Positions 7,366 through 15,872 of a stretch of DNA of 46,665 nt are shown here, piece after piece (position 1 is the first letter of the stretch; every line of letters begins with the position of its first letter). The stretch covers positions 1 to 46,665 of the forward strand of contig BNYG01000020.1 of the NCBI GenBank assembly GCA_026000155.1, given 5' to 3'. Made by a program: the position numbers and the translations under genes. The notes below the pieces were generated by a model. The model was not told the DNA's origin. It ran no database searches and saw nothing but the letters and a program-made list of their open reading frames with translations. The DNA is from Bacteroidia bacterium (lineage in GTDB: Bacteria; Bacteroidota; Bacteroidia; Bacteroidales; Azobacteroidaceae).

Positions 7366-10300
7366 ATGTTTCAAAAACTAATTAAATTCTCCATAGAGAA
7401 TAAGTTGGTCGTTGGCATTTTTACACTCGCCCTGATGAGTTGGGGTATTTATTCGCTCACGCAATTGCCGTTCGATGCCACGCCCGACATTACCAACAAT
7501 CAAGTCCAACTGATTACCCAGGCGCCGTCTTTGGGTGCGCAGGAAGTGGAACAGTTTATTACTACGCCCTTGGAAACGGCTTTTGCCAATATTCCACGGG
7601 TAATCGAAAGAAGGAGCATCAGCCGGAGCGGACTTTCGGTCATTACCATTGTCTTCGACGATGATGTGGACATTTACTGGGCGCGCCAACAAATCAGCCA
7701 ACAACTGAAAGAAGTCGAAGATTTGATTCCGCAGGGTATCGGAGCCACCAGCTTGGGTCCGGTTTCTACCGGATTGGGCGAGATTTACCATTATGTCATT
7801 CACCCCGCCAAAGGCTATGAAGACAAGTACAGTCTGTCTGATTTGCGGACGATGCAGGACTGGATTGTCAGCAAACAATTGTCCGGAACGGAAGGCATTG
7901 CCGAAGTGAGCGGCTGGGGCGGTTTCGTCAAGCAATACGAAGTGGTAATCAATACCGACCAACTGAATGCTATCCAGGTGACTATTCCCGAAATTTTCGA
8001 TGCCCTCGAAAACAACAACGAGAATACAGGCGGGAGCTATATCGAACAATACAGCAACCAATATTTCATCCGTGGTATCGGACTCGTCCGGTCACTGGAG
8101 GATATTGAAAAAATCCCGGTAAAAACCGTTAACGGCAGTCCTGTTTTAATCCGGGATGTGGCGAAAGTGCAATTCGGAACGGCTACGCGCTACGGTGCAG
8201 TCACGCGCAACGGCGAAGGCGAAGTGGTGGCTGGTATTACTCTGATGCTGAAAGGGGAAAATTTTCAGCAAGTCAGTAAAAATGTCAAAGAACGAATCAC
8301 TCAGGTACAGAAAAGTTTGCCCGAAGGGGTGATTATTGAGCCGTTTATCGACCGTACTGAATTGGTGAACCGGACGATGAATACGATTGCCCGGAACTTG
8401 ATTGAAGGCGGTTTAATCGTTATTTTTATTTTGATTTTGCTGCTGGGTAATTTCCGGGCGGGCTTTGTGGTCGCTTCGGTGATTCCGCTTTCCATGTTGT
8501 TTGCCTTGTCGATGATGAAACTGTTCGGCATCACCGGCAACCTGATGAGTTTGGGAGCCATTGATTTCGGATTGATTGTGGATGGGGCGATTATTATCGT
8601 AGAGGCGGTTTGTTACCGTATCACTAAAAGCGCCGGGCGATATGGAGTTGCCGTCTTGAATCAGGAACAGATGGATAAGGAAGTCTATGAATCGGCATCC
8701 AAAATCAGGAACAGCGCGGCTTTCGGAGAAATCATCATCCTGACGGTTTATCTTCCACTGTTTACCTTGGTGGGCATTGAAGGAAAAATGTTTCGTCCGA
8801 TGGCGCAAACGGTATTTTTTGCCATTTTGGGCGCTTTCATTCTTTCGCTGACTTACGTTCCGATGGCAAGTGCGTTATTTTTGAGCAAGAAAACGGAACA
8901 TAAACGGAATATTTCGGATAAAATCATCGAAAAACTGCAAGACCTGTATAAACCGCTGCTGGCGAAAACGCTGAATTGGAATAAAACGGTGGTAATATCC
9001 ATGCTGATTCTGTTTGCCGTTAGCCTGTTTGCCTTCAACCGGATGGGCGGGGAATTTATTCCGACTTTGGAAGAAGGCGATTTTGCCGTTGAGATAAGTA
9101 TGGCGCAAGGGACTTCCCTGACACAGGTTATCCAAAGTTTTTCACAAGCCGAAAAGATTTTAAAAGACCAATTTCCCGAAATAAAACAAGCGGTTACCCG
9201 GATTGGCAGCGCCGAAATACCTACCGACCCCATGCCGGTGGAACGAGGCGATATGATGATTTCCCTCTTGCCTAAAAAACAATGGACATCAGCGAAAACC
9301 ACAGAAGAACTGATGGAAAAGATGGAAGAAGCCTTGAGCATCTTGCCGGGCGTTCATGCCGAGATGTCGCAACCCATGCAAATGCGTTTCAATGAGCTGA
9401 TTACCGGAATCAAACAAGACGTTGCCATCAAAATTTACGGAAATAATTTGGACGAACTTTCCCTGCAGGCAAATAAAGTCGCCTCGCTCATACGCAATGT
9501 AGAAGGTGTTTCCGAGCCTTTTGTCGAAAAAGTGACAGGTTTGCCGCAGTTGCAGGTAGTGTATAACCGCGACCAATTGGCCAAATACGGAATATCAATC
9601 AAAGACGCCAACAAGATACTGAAAACCGCTTATGCCGGAAGTGAGGCCGGAGTGGTGTATGAAGAAGATCGCCGTTTCAATGTCGTTCTCCGTTTGGAAA
9701 AAGAATTGAGAAACGATGTAAATACTTTGGAAAATCTGCCCATTCCTTTGGCTTCCGGAGGAAGCATTCCCTTGTCGCAAGTGGCGGAAATAAAATTCCG
9801 GGACGCTCCGGCGCAAGTCAGTCACGAAGACGGAAAACGCAGGATATTTGTCGGATTCAACGTCAAGGGCAGGGATGTGCAAAGCACGGTGCATGAAATT
9901 CAGGATTTGCTGGACGAGTCCTTTCAATTGCCTCCGGGCTATTATTACACTTTTGGCGGACAATTCAAAAATCTGGAAGAAGCCAAATCCCGGCTGATGG
10001 TTGCCGTTCCTTTGGCTTTGCTGTTGATTTTGGTTTTATTGTATGTAACCTTGAAAAGCGTAAAACAATCGCTGTTGGTTTTTTCAGCCATTCCGCTTTC
10101 CGCCATCGGGGGAATCTGGGCGTTGTGGTTGCGGGATATGCCGTTCAGCATATCGGCAGGCGTGGGATTTATCGCCCTGTTCGGCGTTTCGGTGCTGAAC
10201 GGTATTGTACTGATTGCCCAATTCAACCAATTGAAAAAAGAGGGAGTGACGGATGTGAAAGAACGAATAATCAAAGGCGCCCGGATACGTTTGCGCCCGG

Positions 10301-10476
10301 TGATTATGACGGCATTGGTAGCCTCTTTAGGCTTTTTACCCATGGCGCTTTCCACCAGCGACGGTGCGGAAGTACAGCGACCGTTGGCAACCGTGGTCAT
10401 CGGCGGATTGATTACAGCTACGATATTAACGCTGTTTGTCCTGCCGTCTTTGTACAAACTATTCAACTCAAAATAA
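7366..10476 (+). CDS. CusA/CzcA-family heavy-metal efflux RND pump
   Basis: A 1036-residue inner-membrane proton-driven pump, the usual length for heavy-metal RND proteins. The first helix (about residues 12-32) is followed by the periplasmic porter domain. A transmembrane block begins about residue 340 (GGLIVIFILILLLGN). The diagnostic motif DFGLIVDGAIIIVEA, with the proton-relay Asp and Glu, sits near residues 399-413. The second periplasmic half starts about 560 and the last helices run from about 880 (VPLALLLILVLLYVTL) to the C-terminus. With the TolC-like and adaptor genes downstream it forms a complete tripartite system exporting Cu+/Ag+ or Co/Zn/Cd. The metal is not decidable by eye. 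Confidence 0.95.
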   Translation: MFQKLIKFSIENKLVVGIFTLALMSWGIYSLTQLPFDATPDITNNQVQLITQAPSLGAQEVEQFITTPLETAFANIPRVIERRSISRSGLSVITIVFDDDVDIYWARQQISQQLKEVEDLIPQGIGATSLGPVSTGLGEIYHYVIHPAKGYEDKYSLSDLRTMQDWIVSKQLSGTEGIAEVSGWGGFVKQYEVVINTDQLNAIQVTIPEIFDALENNNENTGGSYIEQYSNQYFIRGIGLVRSLEDIEKIPVKTVNGSPVLIRDVAKVQFGTATRYGAVTRNGEGEVVAGITLMLKGENFQQVSKNVKERITQVQKSLPEGVIIEPFIDRTELVNRTMNTIARNLIEGGLIVIFILILLLGNFRAGFVVASVIPLSMLFALSMMKLFGITGNLMSLGAIDFGLIVDGAIIIVEAVCYRITKSAGRYGVAVLNQEQMDKEVYESASKIRNSAAFGEIIILTVYLPLFTLVGIEGKMFRPMAQTVFFAILGAFILSLTYVPMASALFLSKKTEHKRNISDKIIEKLQDLYKPLLAKTLNWNKTVVISMLILFAVSLFAFNRMGGEFIPTLEEGDFAVEISMAQGTSLTQVIQSFSQAEKILKDQFPEIKQAVTRIGSAEIPTDPMPVERGDMMISLLPKKQWTSAKTTEELMEKMEEALSILPGVHAEMSQPMQMRFNELITGIKQDVAIKIYGNNLDELSLQANKVASLIRNVEGVSEPFVEKVTGLPQLQVVYNRDQLAKYGISIKDANKILKTAYAGSEAGVVYEEDRRFNVVLRLEKELRNDVNTLENLPIPLASGGSIPLSQVAEIKFRDAPAQVSHEDGKRRIFVGFNVKGRDVQSTVHEIQDLLDESFQLPPGYYYTFGGQFKNLEEAKSRLMVAVPLALLLILVLLYVTLKSVKQSLLVFSAIPLSAIGGIWALWLRDMPFSISAGVGFIALFGVSVLNGIVLIAQFNQLKKEGVTDVKERIIKGARIRLRPVIMTALVASLGFLPMALSTSDGAEVQRPLATVVIGGLITATILTLFVLPSLYKLFNSK

Positions 10477-10483
10477 GTATGAT

Positions 10484-11728
10484 ATGAAAAGAACATTTAT
10501 TATAGGAATAGTCATTGCCTTCCTTTTTCCCTTGGGATCAGGAGCGCAAACCGTCAAATCGTTGGACGAATGTATTCAACAGGCGATGGATAATAATCTG
10601 ACGTTGAAATCCGGGCGAATCGCCATTGAAAGAGCGAAAGAATTGCAAGCGACGGCATTCAATATCGATAAAACCGGTTTTTCGATGAGTCAGGACCCGA
10701 CGGCAGGCGGAAGTCCGGATAACAGTTTGTCCGTCAGCCAAAGCTTTGCTTTTCCAACCGTTTATACCACGCGCCACGGCCTGCTGAAAGCAGAAACCAA
10801 TCTGGAAAAAGCCCGCCTGGAGGTATCGGTCAACGAATTGGTCAGAGAAGTTACCGGCGCTTATTATCAACTGTTGTATGCCAAAGAGAATATCAAAATA
10901 GCGCAGGAGCAAGACAAAATTTACAAACATTTTGTATTTTTGGCTTCTGCTAAATTCAATTCCGGTGAAACGAACCGTTTGGAACTCATTCAGGCAGAGC
11001 GGCTTTACAACGAAAATCAACTGGAAATACAAAAAGCCGAAAGGGAGTTGAAAAACATCCAATTGACTCTGCAGCAATGGTTAAACACCGAAGAAAGGAT
11101 TGAGCCTCAAGAAGATTCATTGCCGGTGCTGACTTTTAGCTCGCTCCGTCCCTTGGATATTTCCCAAACGCCTTTTAACCGGATTTACGAAAACCGGTTG
11201 AAAGTGAGCGAGAAAAATCTTTCCTTGCAACGGCAGGAATTTCTTCCGGATTTCAATTTCTCGTTGCGCAACCAATTTTTATGGAAAGGATTTAATCCGT
11301 ATTCGATTGAAAGGGAACGTTTTGAACCGGGAAATTTCATGGGTTTTGAAGTAGGCATCAGTCTTCCGCTATTTTTTGGCGAGCAACGGGCTAAAACAAG
11401 GGCGGCACAAAAAGAAGTGGACATGCTTCGTGCCGAACAGGAAAATGCTTTGTCGTCTTTGCAGAAGGAATATCAAGCCGGCATCAATGCTTACGAAAAC
11501 GCCAAAGCCAGTGTGGATTATTATCTTAACACCGGCAACAAGCAGGCGGAAGAGATGGCAAGAATTTCGCAGTTGGCGTACGAAAAAGGGGAAATCGCTT
11601 ATGTCGAGTACATTCAGAATCTGAAAACAGCCGTAGAAATTCATTTGCAGTATGCTACTGCGGTTAATGAATTGAACCAGGTGATTATTCGGTTGAATTT
11701 TTTACAAGGAAAATATGGAGGCATTTAA
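10484..11728 (+). CDS. TolC-family outer-membrane efflux channel (CusC/CzcC-like)
   Basis: A 414-residue protein. I place the start at ATG 10484 because it opens directly onto a signal peptide (KRTFIIGIVIAFLFPLGSGA) and lies 7 bases after the pump's stop. The frame is open back to 10436, but that would add 16 unlikely residues inside the pump gene. Two TolC repeats are visible: LDECIQQAMDNNLTLKSGRI at the N-terminus and a related start of the second half (FNRIYENRLKVSEKNLSLQR). Long heptad-rich helices lie between. It forms the outer-membrane duct for the pump. A repeat element lies between this gene and the adaptor gene. Confidence 0.9.
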   Translation: MKRTFIIGIVIAFLFPLGSGAQTVKSLDECIQQAMDNNLTLKSGRIAIERAKELQATAFNIDKTGFSMSQDPTAGGSPDNSLSVSQSFAFPTVYTTRHGLLKAETNLEKARLEVSVNELVREVTGAYYQLLYAKENIKIAQEQDKIYKHFVFLASAKFNSGETNRLELIQAERLYNENQLEIQKAERELKNIQLTLQQWLNTEERIEPQEDSLPVLTFSSLRPLDISQTPFNRIYENRLKVSEKNLSLQRQEFLPDFNFSLRNQFLWKGFNPYSIERERFEPGNFMGFEVGISLPLFFGEQRAKTRAAQKEVDMLRAEQENALSSLQKEYQAGINAYENAKASVDYYLNTGNKQAEEMARISQLAYEKGEIAYVEYIQNLKTAVEIHLQYATAVNELNQVIIRLNFLQGKYGGI

Positions 11729-11742
11729 AAAGTCCGAAAGTC

Positions 11743-11859
11743 TGTCATTGCGGGCTTGACCCGCAATCCCAAGATGTTCGTTAAATACCAATGATGCAGG
11801 ATATTGAATAATAATGATTAACTACTTTCAGGGGATTGCGGGTCAAGCCCGCAATGACA
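11743..11859. repeat. Palindromic dispersed element, copy 2 (REP/MITE-like)
   Basis: Perfect 28-bp inverted arms, 11743-11770 and 11832-11859, with the same core as copy 1 (TGTCATTGCGGGCTTGACCC). The centre is 61 bp, longer than copy 1's, and shares its first 16 or so bases with copy 1 read in reverse. It sits in the 153-bp gap between the TolC-like and adaptor genes, inside an otherwise tight operon, and could act as an mRNA-processing or attenuating hairpin. Confidence 0.88.
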
Positions 11860-11881
11860 AAAGAAACAATAATTAAAAAAT

Positions 11882-13078
11882 ATGAAAACAAACTATATCG
11901 TAATAATGAGTTTATTCCTTTTAGGATTTATTTCCTGTGGGAAAAATCAAAAAGCGGAGAACAGCGAGGAAGCTCCCGAACATGAACATTCCGAAGCCAT
12001 TGCGCTCACGGACAAACAGATGCAAGCGGTCGATATTCGTATCGGAGTCATTGAGCAACGGGATTTGAACAGCGTGGTGCGAGCCAACGGCGAAATGGTC
12101 TTAGACCCGCAGAAAAAGGCGGACGTCAATTCCTTAGTGGGCGGAATTATCCAACAAATCCTGGTTACGGAAGGGAAAAACGTCGGCAAGGGTCAGGTAG
12201 TGGCTTATTTGGAAAACACAGGAATAGTGGAATTGCAAAAAGATTACCTGACGGCAAAAAAAGAAGCGCAGATGTCCGGACAGGAATACAACCGGCAGAA
12301 AGACCTTTTCGACCAGGGCGCAGGTATTGAAAAAACATTCCAGCAAGCCACGGCGAATTACGAAATTGCACAAGCCCGGTTGACCGGATTGGAAAAACAA
12401 TTGCAGCAGCTCTCTCTCAGTCCCGAACAGGTTTCGGAAGGAAATATCGTGACGCAAATACCGATCAAAACGCCGATTGCCGGCACCGTCAACAAAATCA
12501 ATGTCAGCATGGGCAGTTACATTGATATTCAAGCCCCGGTGATGAGCATCAGCGATAACTCGCAGATACATTGCGACTTGAAAGTGTTTGAAAAGGATAT
12601 TCATTTCATCCGCCCGGGACAGGAAGTGGATATGCAACTCACCAATCAACCCGGAATTTCCTTAAAAGGGACTGTTTACGAATTCAATAAATTCTTTGAA
12701 ACGGATACGAAAGCCATTGTGGTGCATGCTACGGTACAAAATAAAAACGACTTGAAACTGATTCCGGGCATGTATGTCACCGCATTAATCAACATCGGAA
12801 AACAAAAAACGCCGGCAGTACCCAACGATGCCATCGTCAGCATGGAAGGGAAAAAATACCTGTTCCTGTTGGAAGACGAAGAAACAACGGAAAGCGGAAA
12901 GTCTTTCCATTTCAAACCGGTGGAAGTAATTACAGGCATATCCGAATTGGGTTTCACACAAATCACGCCAATGATGGGGGCGAAAAATGTTTCGCCCCTA
13001 CCGGATGATGCGCGAATCGTAACGTCAAATGCCTTTTACATCGCTTCCATGTTGGCAGGAGGCGAAGAGGAAGAATAA
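11882..13078 (+). CDS. Membrane-fusion (periplasmic adaptor) protein of the metal-efflux system, lipoprotein
   Basis: A 398-residue HlyD/CusB-type adaptor linking pump and outer-membrane channel. The lipobox LGFISCG puts the lipidated Cys at 19. A short acidic/His stretch (EEAPEHEHSEA) could bind metal. The biotinyl-lipoyl-like half motif GGIIQQILVTEGKNVGKGQV (about 86-105) is followed by a helical hairpin (about 115-180, coiled coil). The second half motif (IKTPIAGTVNKINVSMG) and beta-barrel region follow. The C-terminal membrane-proximal domain runs from about 295. It is separated from the upstream genes by the palindromic element but on the same strand, so probably the operon's last gene. 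Confidence 0.92.
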   Translation: MKTNYIVIMSLFLLGFISCGKNQKAENSEEAPEHEHSEAIALTDKQMQAVDIRIGVIEQRDLNSVVRANGEMVLDPQKKADVNSLVGGIIQQILVTEGKNVGKGQVVAYLENTGIVELQKDYLTAKKEAQMSGQEYNRQKDLFDQGAGIEKTFQQATANYEIAQARLTGLEKQLQQLSLSPEQVSEGNIVTQIPIKTPIAGTVNKINVSMGSYIDIQAPVMSISDNSQIHCDLKVFEKDIHFIRPGQEVDMQLTNQPGISLKGTVYEFNKFFETDTKAIVVHATVQNKNDLKLIPGMYVTALINIGKQKTPAVPNDAIVSMEGKKYLFLLEDEETTESGKSFHFKPVEVITGISELGFTQITPMMGAKNVSPLPDDARIVTSNAFYIASMLAGGEEEE

Positions 13079-13170
13079 TTTAACGTAGATTTTTTGCTTC
13101 TCCCTTAAACATAATGACTTGAAATATGTTATAAGGATATAATTATTTACATATTTAATTTATTATTCTC

Positions 13171-14403
13171 ATGAAAGCAAAAATTCGTGTTTATGGAAAG
13201 GATCAAAATCGTACGGCATTAGGAATTGTAAATGCTTATTTGACTTTGTATCCGAATGCAACTTTGGAAGAATTGCAAAAGGCATTTCCTTATTCTCTCA
13301 ATCCGACAGGAACAGTAAAAGAAACGATTGCTCCGATTTCCGAAACGGTAGTGAAACCCGGTGAATTCTTCGAAAAACCGGAAGATTTGATTACCTTGAA
13401 AAGCGGTCAAAAAGCTGCTTTGAAATACCTGTGGGAAAAACCCAATTTTGAACAAATCAAGGAACATGCGAAACAATTCGGTATCGAAGCGGTCGATGTT
13501 TTGGAAACGCCTCCCTTCAAAGAAGGCAGTTATAAATTGGAAGTAGTGGAAGAAAAACCGGTAACACATCATCATCATGCAGCGCAAGGTGGTGTAGTAG
13601 AAGGAATTATCGTGGAAGAAGTGATTCCGGTGGTAGAAGAAGTGGTCATTATAGAAGAAAAACCGGTAACGCATCATCATGCGGCGACTCATCATGCAGC
13701 CCCGAAAGTAGTAAAAGAAGAACCAAAAAAGAAAAGCTGTAATTGGTTGTGGTGGCTAATACCTTTATTATTATTGTTATTAGCGCTTCTATGCTGGAAA
13801 AAATGTTCGGATGACAAGAAAGCGCTTCCCGATACCGAAGTGATTCCTTTTACCGAAACGGAAAAGGTCGATGTATATGAACCTTATTGGGACAAACGGG
13901 TGGCTGAAGCTACAGTCAACGAGGATGGCGATCTGATTTATAACGAGGACGGTAACTTGATCGGTATCCTTATTAATAACGAAACCATTAATTTCGATAA
14001 ATTGAGTACGGAAGCCGAAATCTATCATTTCATCCGTTCGGATGCGCAGGAATCCGGTTGGATTGTATTGGATGATGTGCATTTCAAATTCAATGAAGTG
14101 AACTTTACTCCGGCTGCATTAGCACAAATACAGCATGTTACGTCTATTTTGAATACCTACGCTCCGAAGGCGACCCTTGCCTTGGAAGGTTTTGCCGATC
14201 ATATCGGAACAACCAAAGAAAATCAGGTGATTTCGAATGAAAGAGCGGTGGCTACCAAAAATCATTTCGTTAGCGATGGATTTGCCGAAAGTAAAGTGAC
14301 TTCTGCGCAAGGTTTGCGGGATACGGAAAGATTGTGTCAAGCGGACGATACGCCTGTGTGCCGTGCCTTGAACCGCCGTGTAGAAATTAAAATAACGAAA
14401 TAA
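13171..14403 (+). CDS. OmpA-domain protein with cytoplasmic N-terminal region and central membrane helix
   Basis: A 410-residue protein without a signal peptide. Residues 1-125 form a soluble region with motifs such as RTALGIVNAYLTLYPNATLE and a second helical segment. Residues 126-185 are acidic (VEEVVIIEEKP) with two His clusters (THHHHAAQ about 131-138, THHHAATHH about 168-176). A single transmembrane helix (WLWWLIPLLLLLLALLCW, about 191-210) follows, then a linker. The OmpA/peptidoglycan-binding domain spans about 297-410 (FNEVNFTPAALAQI, LEGFADHIGTTKEN, NRRVEI). The topology suggests an inner-membrane anchor reaching peptidoglycan. It could be an adaptor between cytoplasm and wall; its function is unknown. 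It converges on the SRP RNA gene. Confidence 0.85.
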   Translation: MKAKIRVYGKDQNRTALGIVNAYLTLYPNATLEELQKAFPYSLNPTGTVKETIAPISETVVKPGEFFEKPEDLITLKSGQKAALKYLWEKPNFEQIKEHAKQFGIEAVDVLETPPFKEGSYKLEVVEEKPVTHHHHAAQGGVVEGIIVEEVIPVVEEVVIIEEKPVTHHHAATHHAAPKVVKEEPKKKSCNWLWWLIPLLLLLLALLCWKKCSDDKKALPDTEVIPFTETEKVDVYEPYWDKRVAEATVNEDGDLIYNEDGNLIGILINNETINFDKLSTEAEIYHFIRSDAQESGWIVLDDVHFKFNEVNFTPAALAQIQHVTSILNTYAPKATLALEGFADHIGTTKENQVISNERAVATKNHFVSDGFAESKVTSAQGLRDTERLCQADDTPVCRALNRRVEIKITK

Positions 14404-14409
14404 GTCCAC

Positions 14410-14512
14410 AAAAAAAGGGTAAGCTGACTACATCGCGTCGCTACAACCAACTACCCTTGCTGCAATCACGCCCTGGGGGATTTGAAGGGAGCTGACCGTA
14501 TAGGACTTACCC
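14410..14512 (-). ncRNA. ffs: Signal recognition particle RNA (4.5S-type, small bacterial)
   Basis: On the minus strand the transcript starts GGGUAAGUCC at about 14512 and ends CAGCUUACCC followed by a U run (14416-14410), so the two ends pair. The conserved apical part reads GGUCAGCUC ... GCAGCAAGGGUAG, the SRP RNA domain that binds Ffh and FtsY. The rest (UUGGUUGUAGCGACGCGAUG) matches what I recall of Bacteroides SRP RNAs. Length about 100 nt. The U run acts as the terminator and is seven bases from the stop codon of the convergent OmpA-family gene. Confidence 0.87.
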
Positions 14513-14517
14513 GGCTG

Positions 14518-14525
14518 CAAAAGTA
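14518..14525 (-). promoter_or_regulatory. -7 element of the SRP RNA gene
   Basis: Minus-strand TACTTTTG fits TAnnTTTG and lies six bases before the inferred RNA 5' end. The -33 position shows only TATG. Confidence 0.6.
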
Positions 14526-14628
14526 GTACTTTTTTTGGAATAATGCATAACGAGTTATAGCATATCACTCAAAGAATACAGTAAAGTATTGATAGTCAAA
14601 GAAATATTTTTTGGCTATCAATAAGATA

Positions 14629-15849
14629 TTATTCTTCATACAATAAATAGGGTTTGCGTTGTTTTTTAAATTTTGCCACATCCTCTTGCCACATGGCTTT
14701 GATTTCGTCGGCGCTTTTGCCTTGTTCAATCATTTTCCGGACATAATCGACTCCGATCAAATTTTCAAAAAAGGAACGGAAGAAAGGATCGTCCAAGTTC
14801 AAATTCCGGTAAGCATCAATGAGATAGCTTAAATCAATGCCCTTTTTCCAAACGGCTTCCTCCGAAAGATGGCTTAAATCCACTCCGTAACACAATTTGT
14901 CCTGCTGAGGCGGTTTAGGCGCCGAGGGCATACTTCTCGGAGTAAACGTAAAATCATATCCTTTCATATTCGGGTGACCGTAAACCTGAAAAGGAAGTGA
15001 AGTGCCCCTTCCCAAACTGACAGGTGTGGCTTCAAAATAGCAGGTGGACGGATAGAGATAAATCGAGAGCATATTCGGCAGGTTGGGCGACGGCGGAACC
15101 GGCAAACGGTACATCGTTTGATGCGTATAATTCAAACATGGGATTACCGTTAAATCGCAAATTCGTCCTTTGGGAAGCCATTTTTCACCGTTCACCATCA
15201 AGGCCAATTCACCTAAAGTCAAGCCGTGAACTACCGGAACAGGCAGTCCGCCTACACCTGATTTGTATTTCATATTTAATATCGGACCATCCACATAATG
15301 CCCGTTGGGATTGGGCCGGTCCAAGAGTATCACTTTTTTGTGCTGTTCGGCGCAAACGTCCATTAACTTGGTCATCGTCACATAGTAAGTATAAAAACGC
15401 AAACCGACATCCTGTATATCCACAATCAGCAGATCGAATTTGCGCATGGATTCCGTGCCGGGTTTGCCTGCATTTCCATCGTAAAGCGACAAGATCGGCA
15501 CGCCTGTTTTCGGATCTACCGAACTGGCCACATGGTCGCCCGCTCCGGCATCGCCTCGAAAACCATGTTCGGGCGAAAAAATCGCCGTTACATTGATTTT
15601 ATTTTCCATTAAAATATCCAACAAATGTTTGTCCCCTACCCTGCCTGTGTGGTTGGAAAAGAGAGCAATGCGTTTGCCTTTCAAAAACGGAAAATATTCG
15701 ACTGTCCGTTCCGCACCAACCACGACCGCCGGTTGTTGTGCCTGCATACAGAATGCATTGCACAATAAACAAAAAATAGCTAATATCTTTAGTATTGCTA
15801 AACCCATGCTTATGAAAAGGCATGCAAATAATAAACTAAGTCTTTTCAT
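14629..15849 (-). CDS. namZ: Exo-beta-N-acetylmuramidase, NamZ type (DUF1343, GH171)
   Basis: A 406-residue DUF1343 protein. NamZ enzymes remove terminal N-acetylmuramic acid from peptidoglycan fragments. Conserved blocks include RIALFSNHTGR (about 60-70), IFSPEHGFRG with the Glu/His active-site pair, VDIQDVGLRFYTY and LLDRPNPNG. The N-terminus has a double hydrophobic stretch; an internal Met (15807) would give a more normal signal peptide (MGLAILKILAIFCLL...), so the true start may be there. It is the last gene of the GT2-AmpG-NamZ operon, 23 bases after the permease stop. Export to the periplasm and delivery of MurNAc or MurNAc-disaccharide products to the permease and MurQ is the natural reading. 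Confidence 0.88.
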   Translation of the reverse strand: MKRLSLLFACLFISMGLAILKILAIFCLLCNAFCMQAQQPAVVVGAERTVEYFPFLKGKRIALFSNHTGRVGDKHLLDILMENKINVTAIFSPEHGFRGDAGAGDHVASSVDPKTGVPILSLYDGNAGKPGTESMRKFDLLIVDIQDVGLRFYTYYVTMTKLMDVCAEQHKKVILLDRPNPNGHYVDGPILNMKYKSGVGGLPVPVVHGLTLGELALMVNGEKWLPKGRICDLTVIPCLNYTHQTMYRLPVPPSPNLPNMLSIYLYPSTCYFEATPVSLGRGTSLPFQVYGHPNMKGYDFTFTPRSMPSAPKPPQQDKLCYGVDLSHLSEEAVWKKGIDLSYLIDAYRNLNLDDPFFRSFFENLIGVDYVRKMIEQGKSADEIKAMWQEDVAKFKKQRKPYLLYEE

Positions 15850-15872
15850 AAAGTTTGTTTTACAAGTATATA

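Noticed and set aside
8413..8808. Minus-strand open frames within the RND pump gene
   Set aside because: Long antisense frames are expected opposite this codon use; the plus-strand pump is complete and conserved.
10436..10483. Upstream start for the TolC-like gene
   Set aside because: It would add 16 residues inside the pump gene before a clean signal peptide; ATG 10484 is better.
15024..15596. Plus-strand 190-residue open frame opposite the NamZ gene
   Set aside because: Antisense of a conserved enzyme, with no recognisable domain and no promoter.
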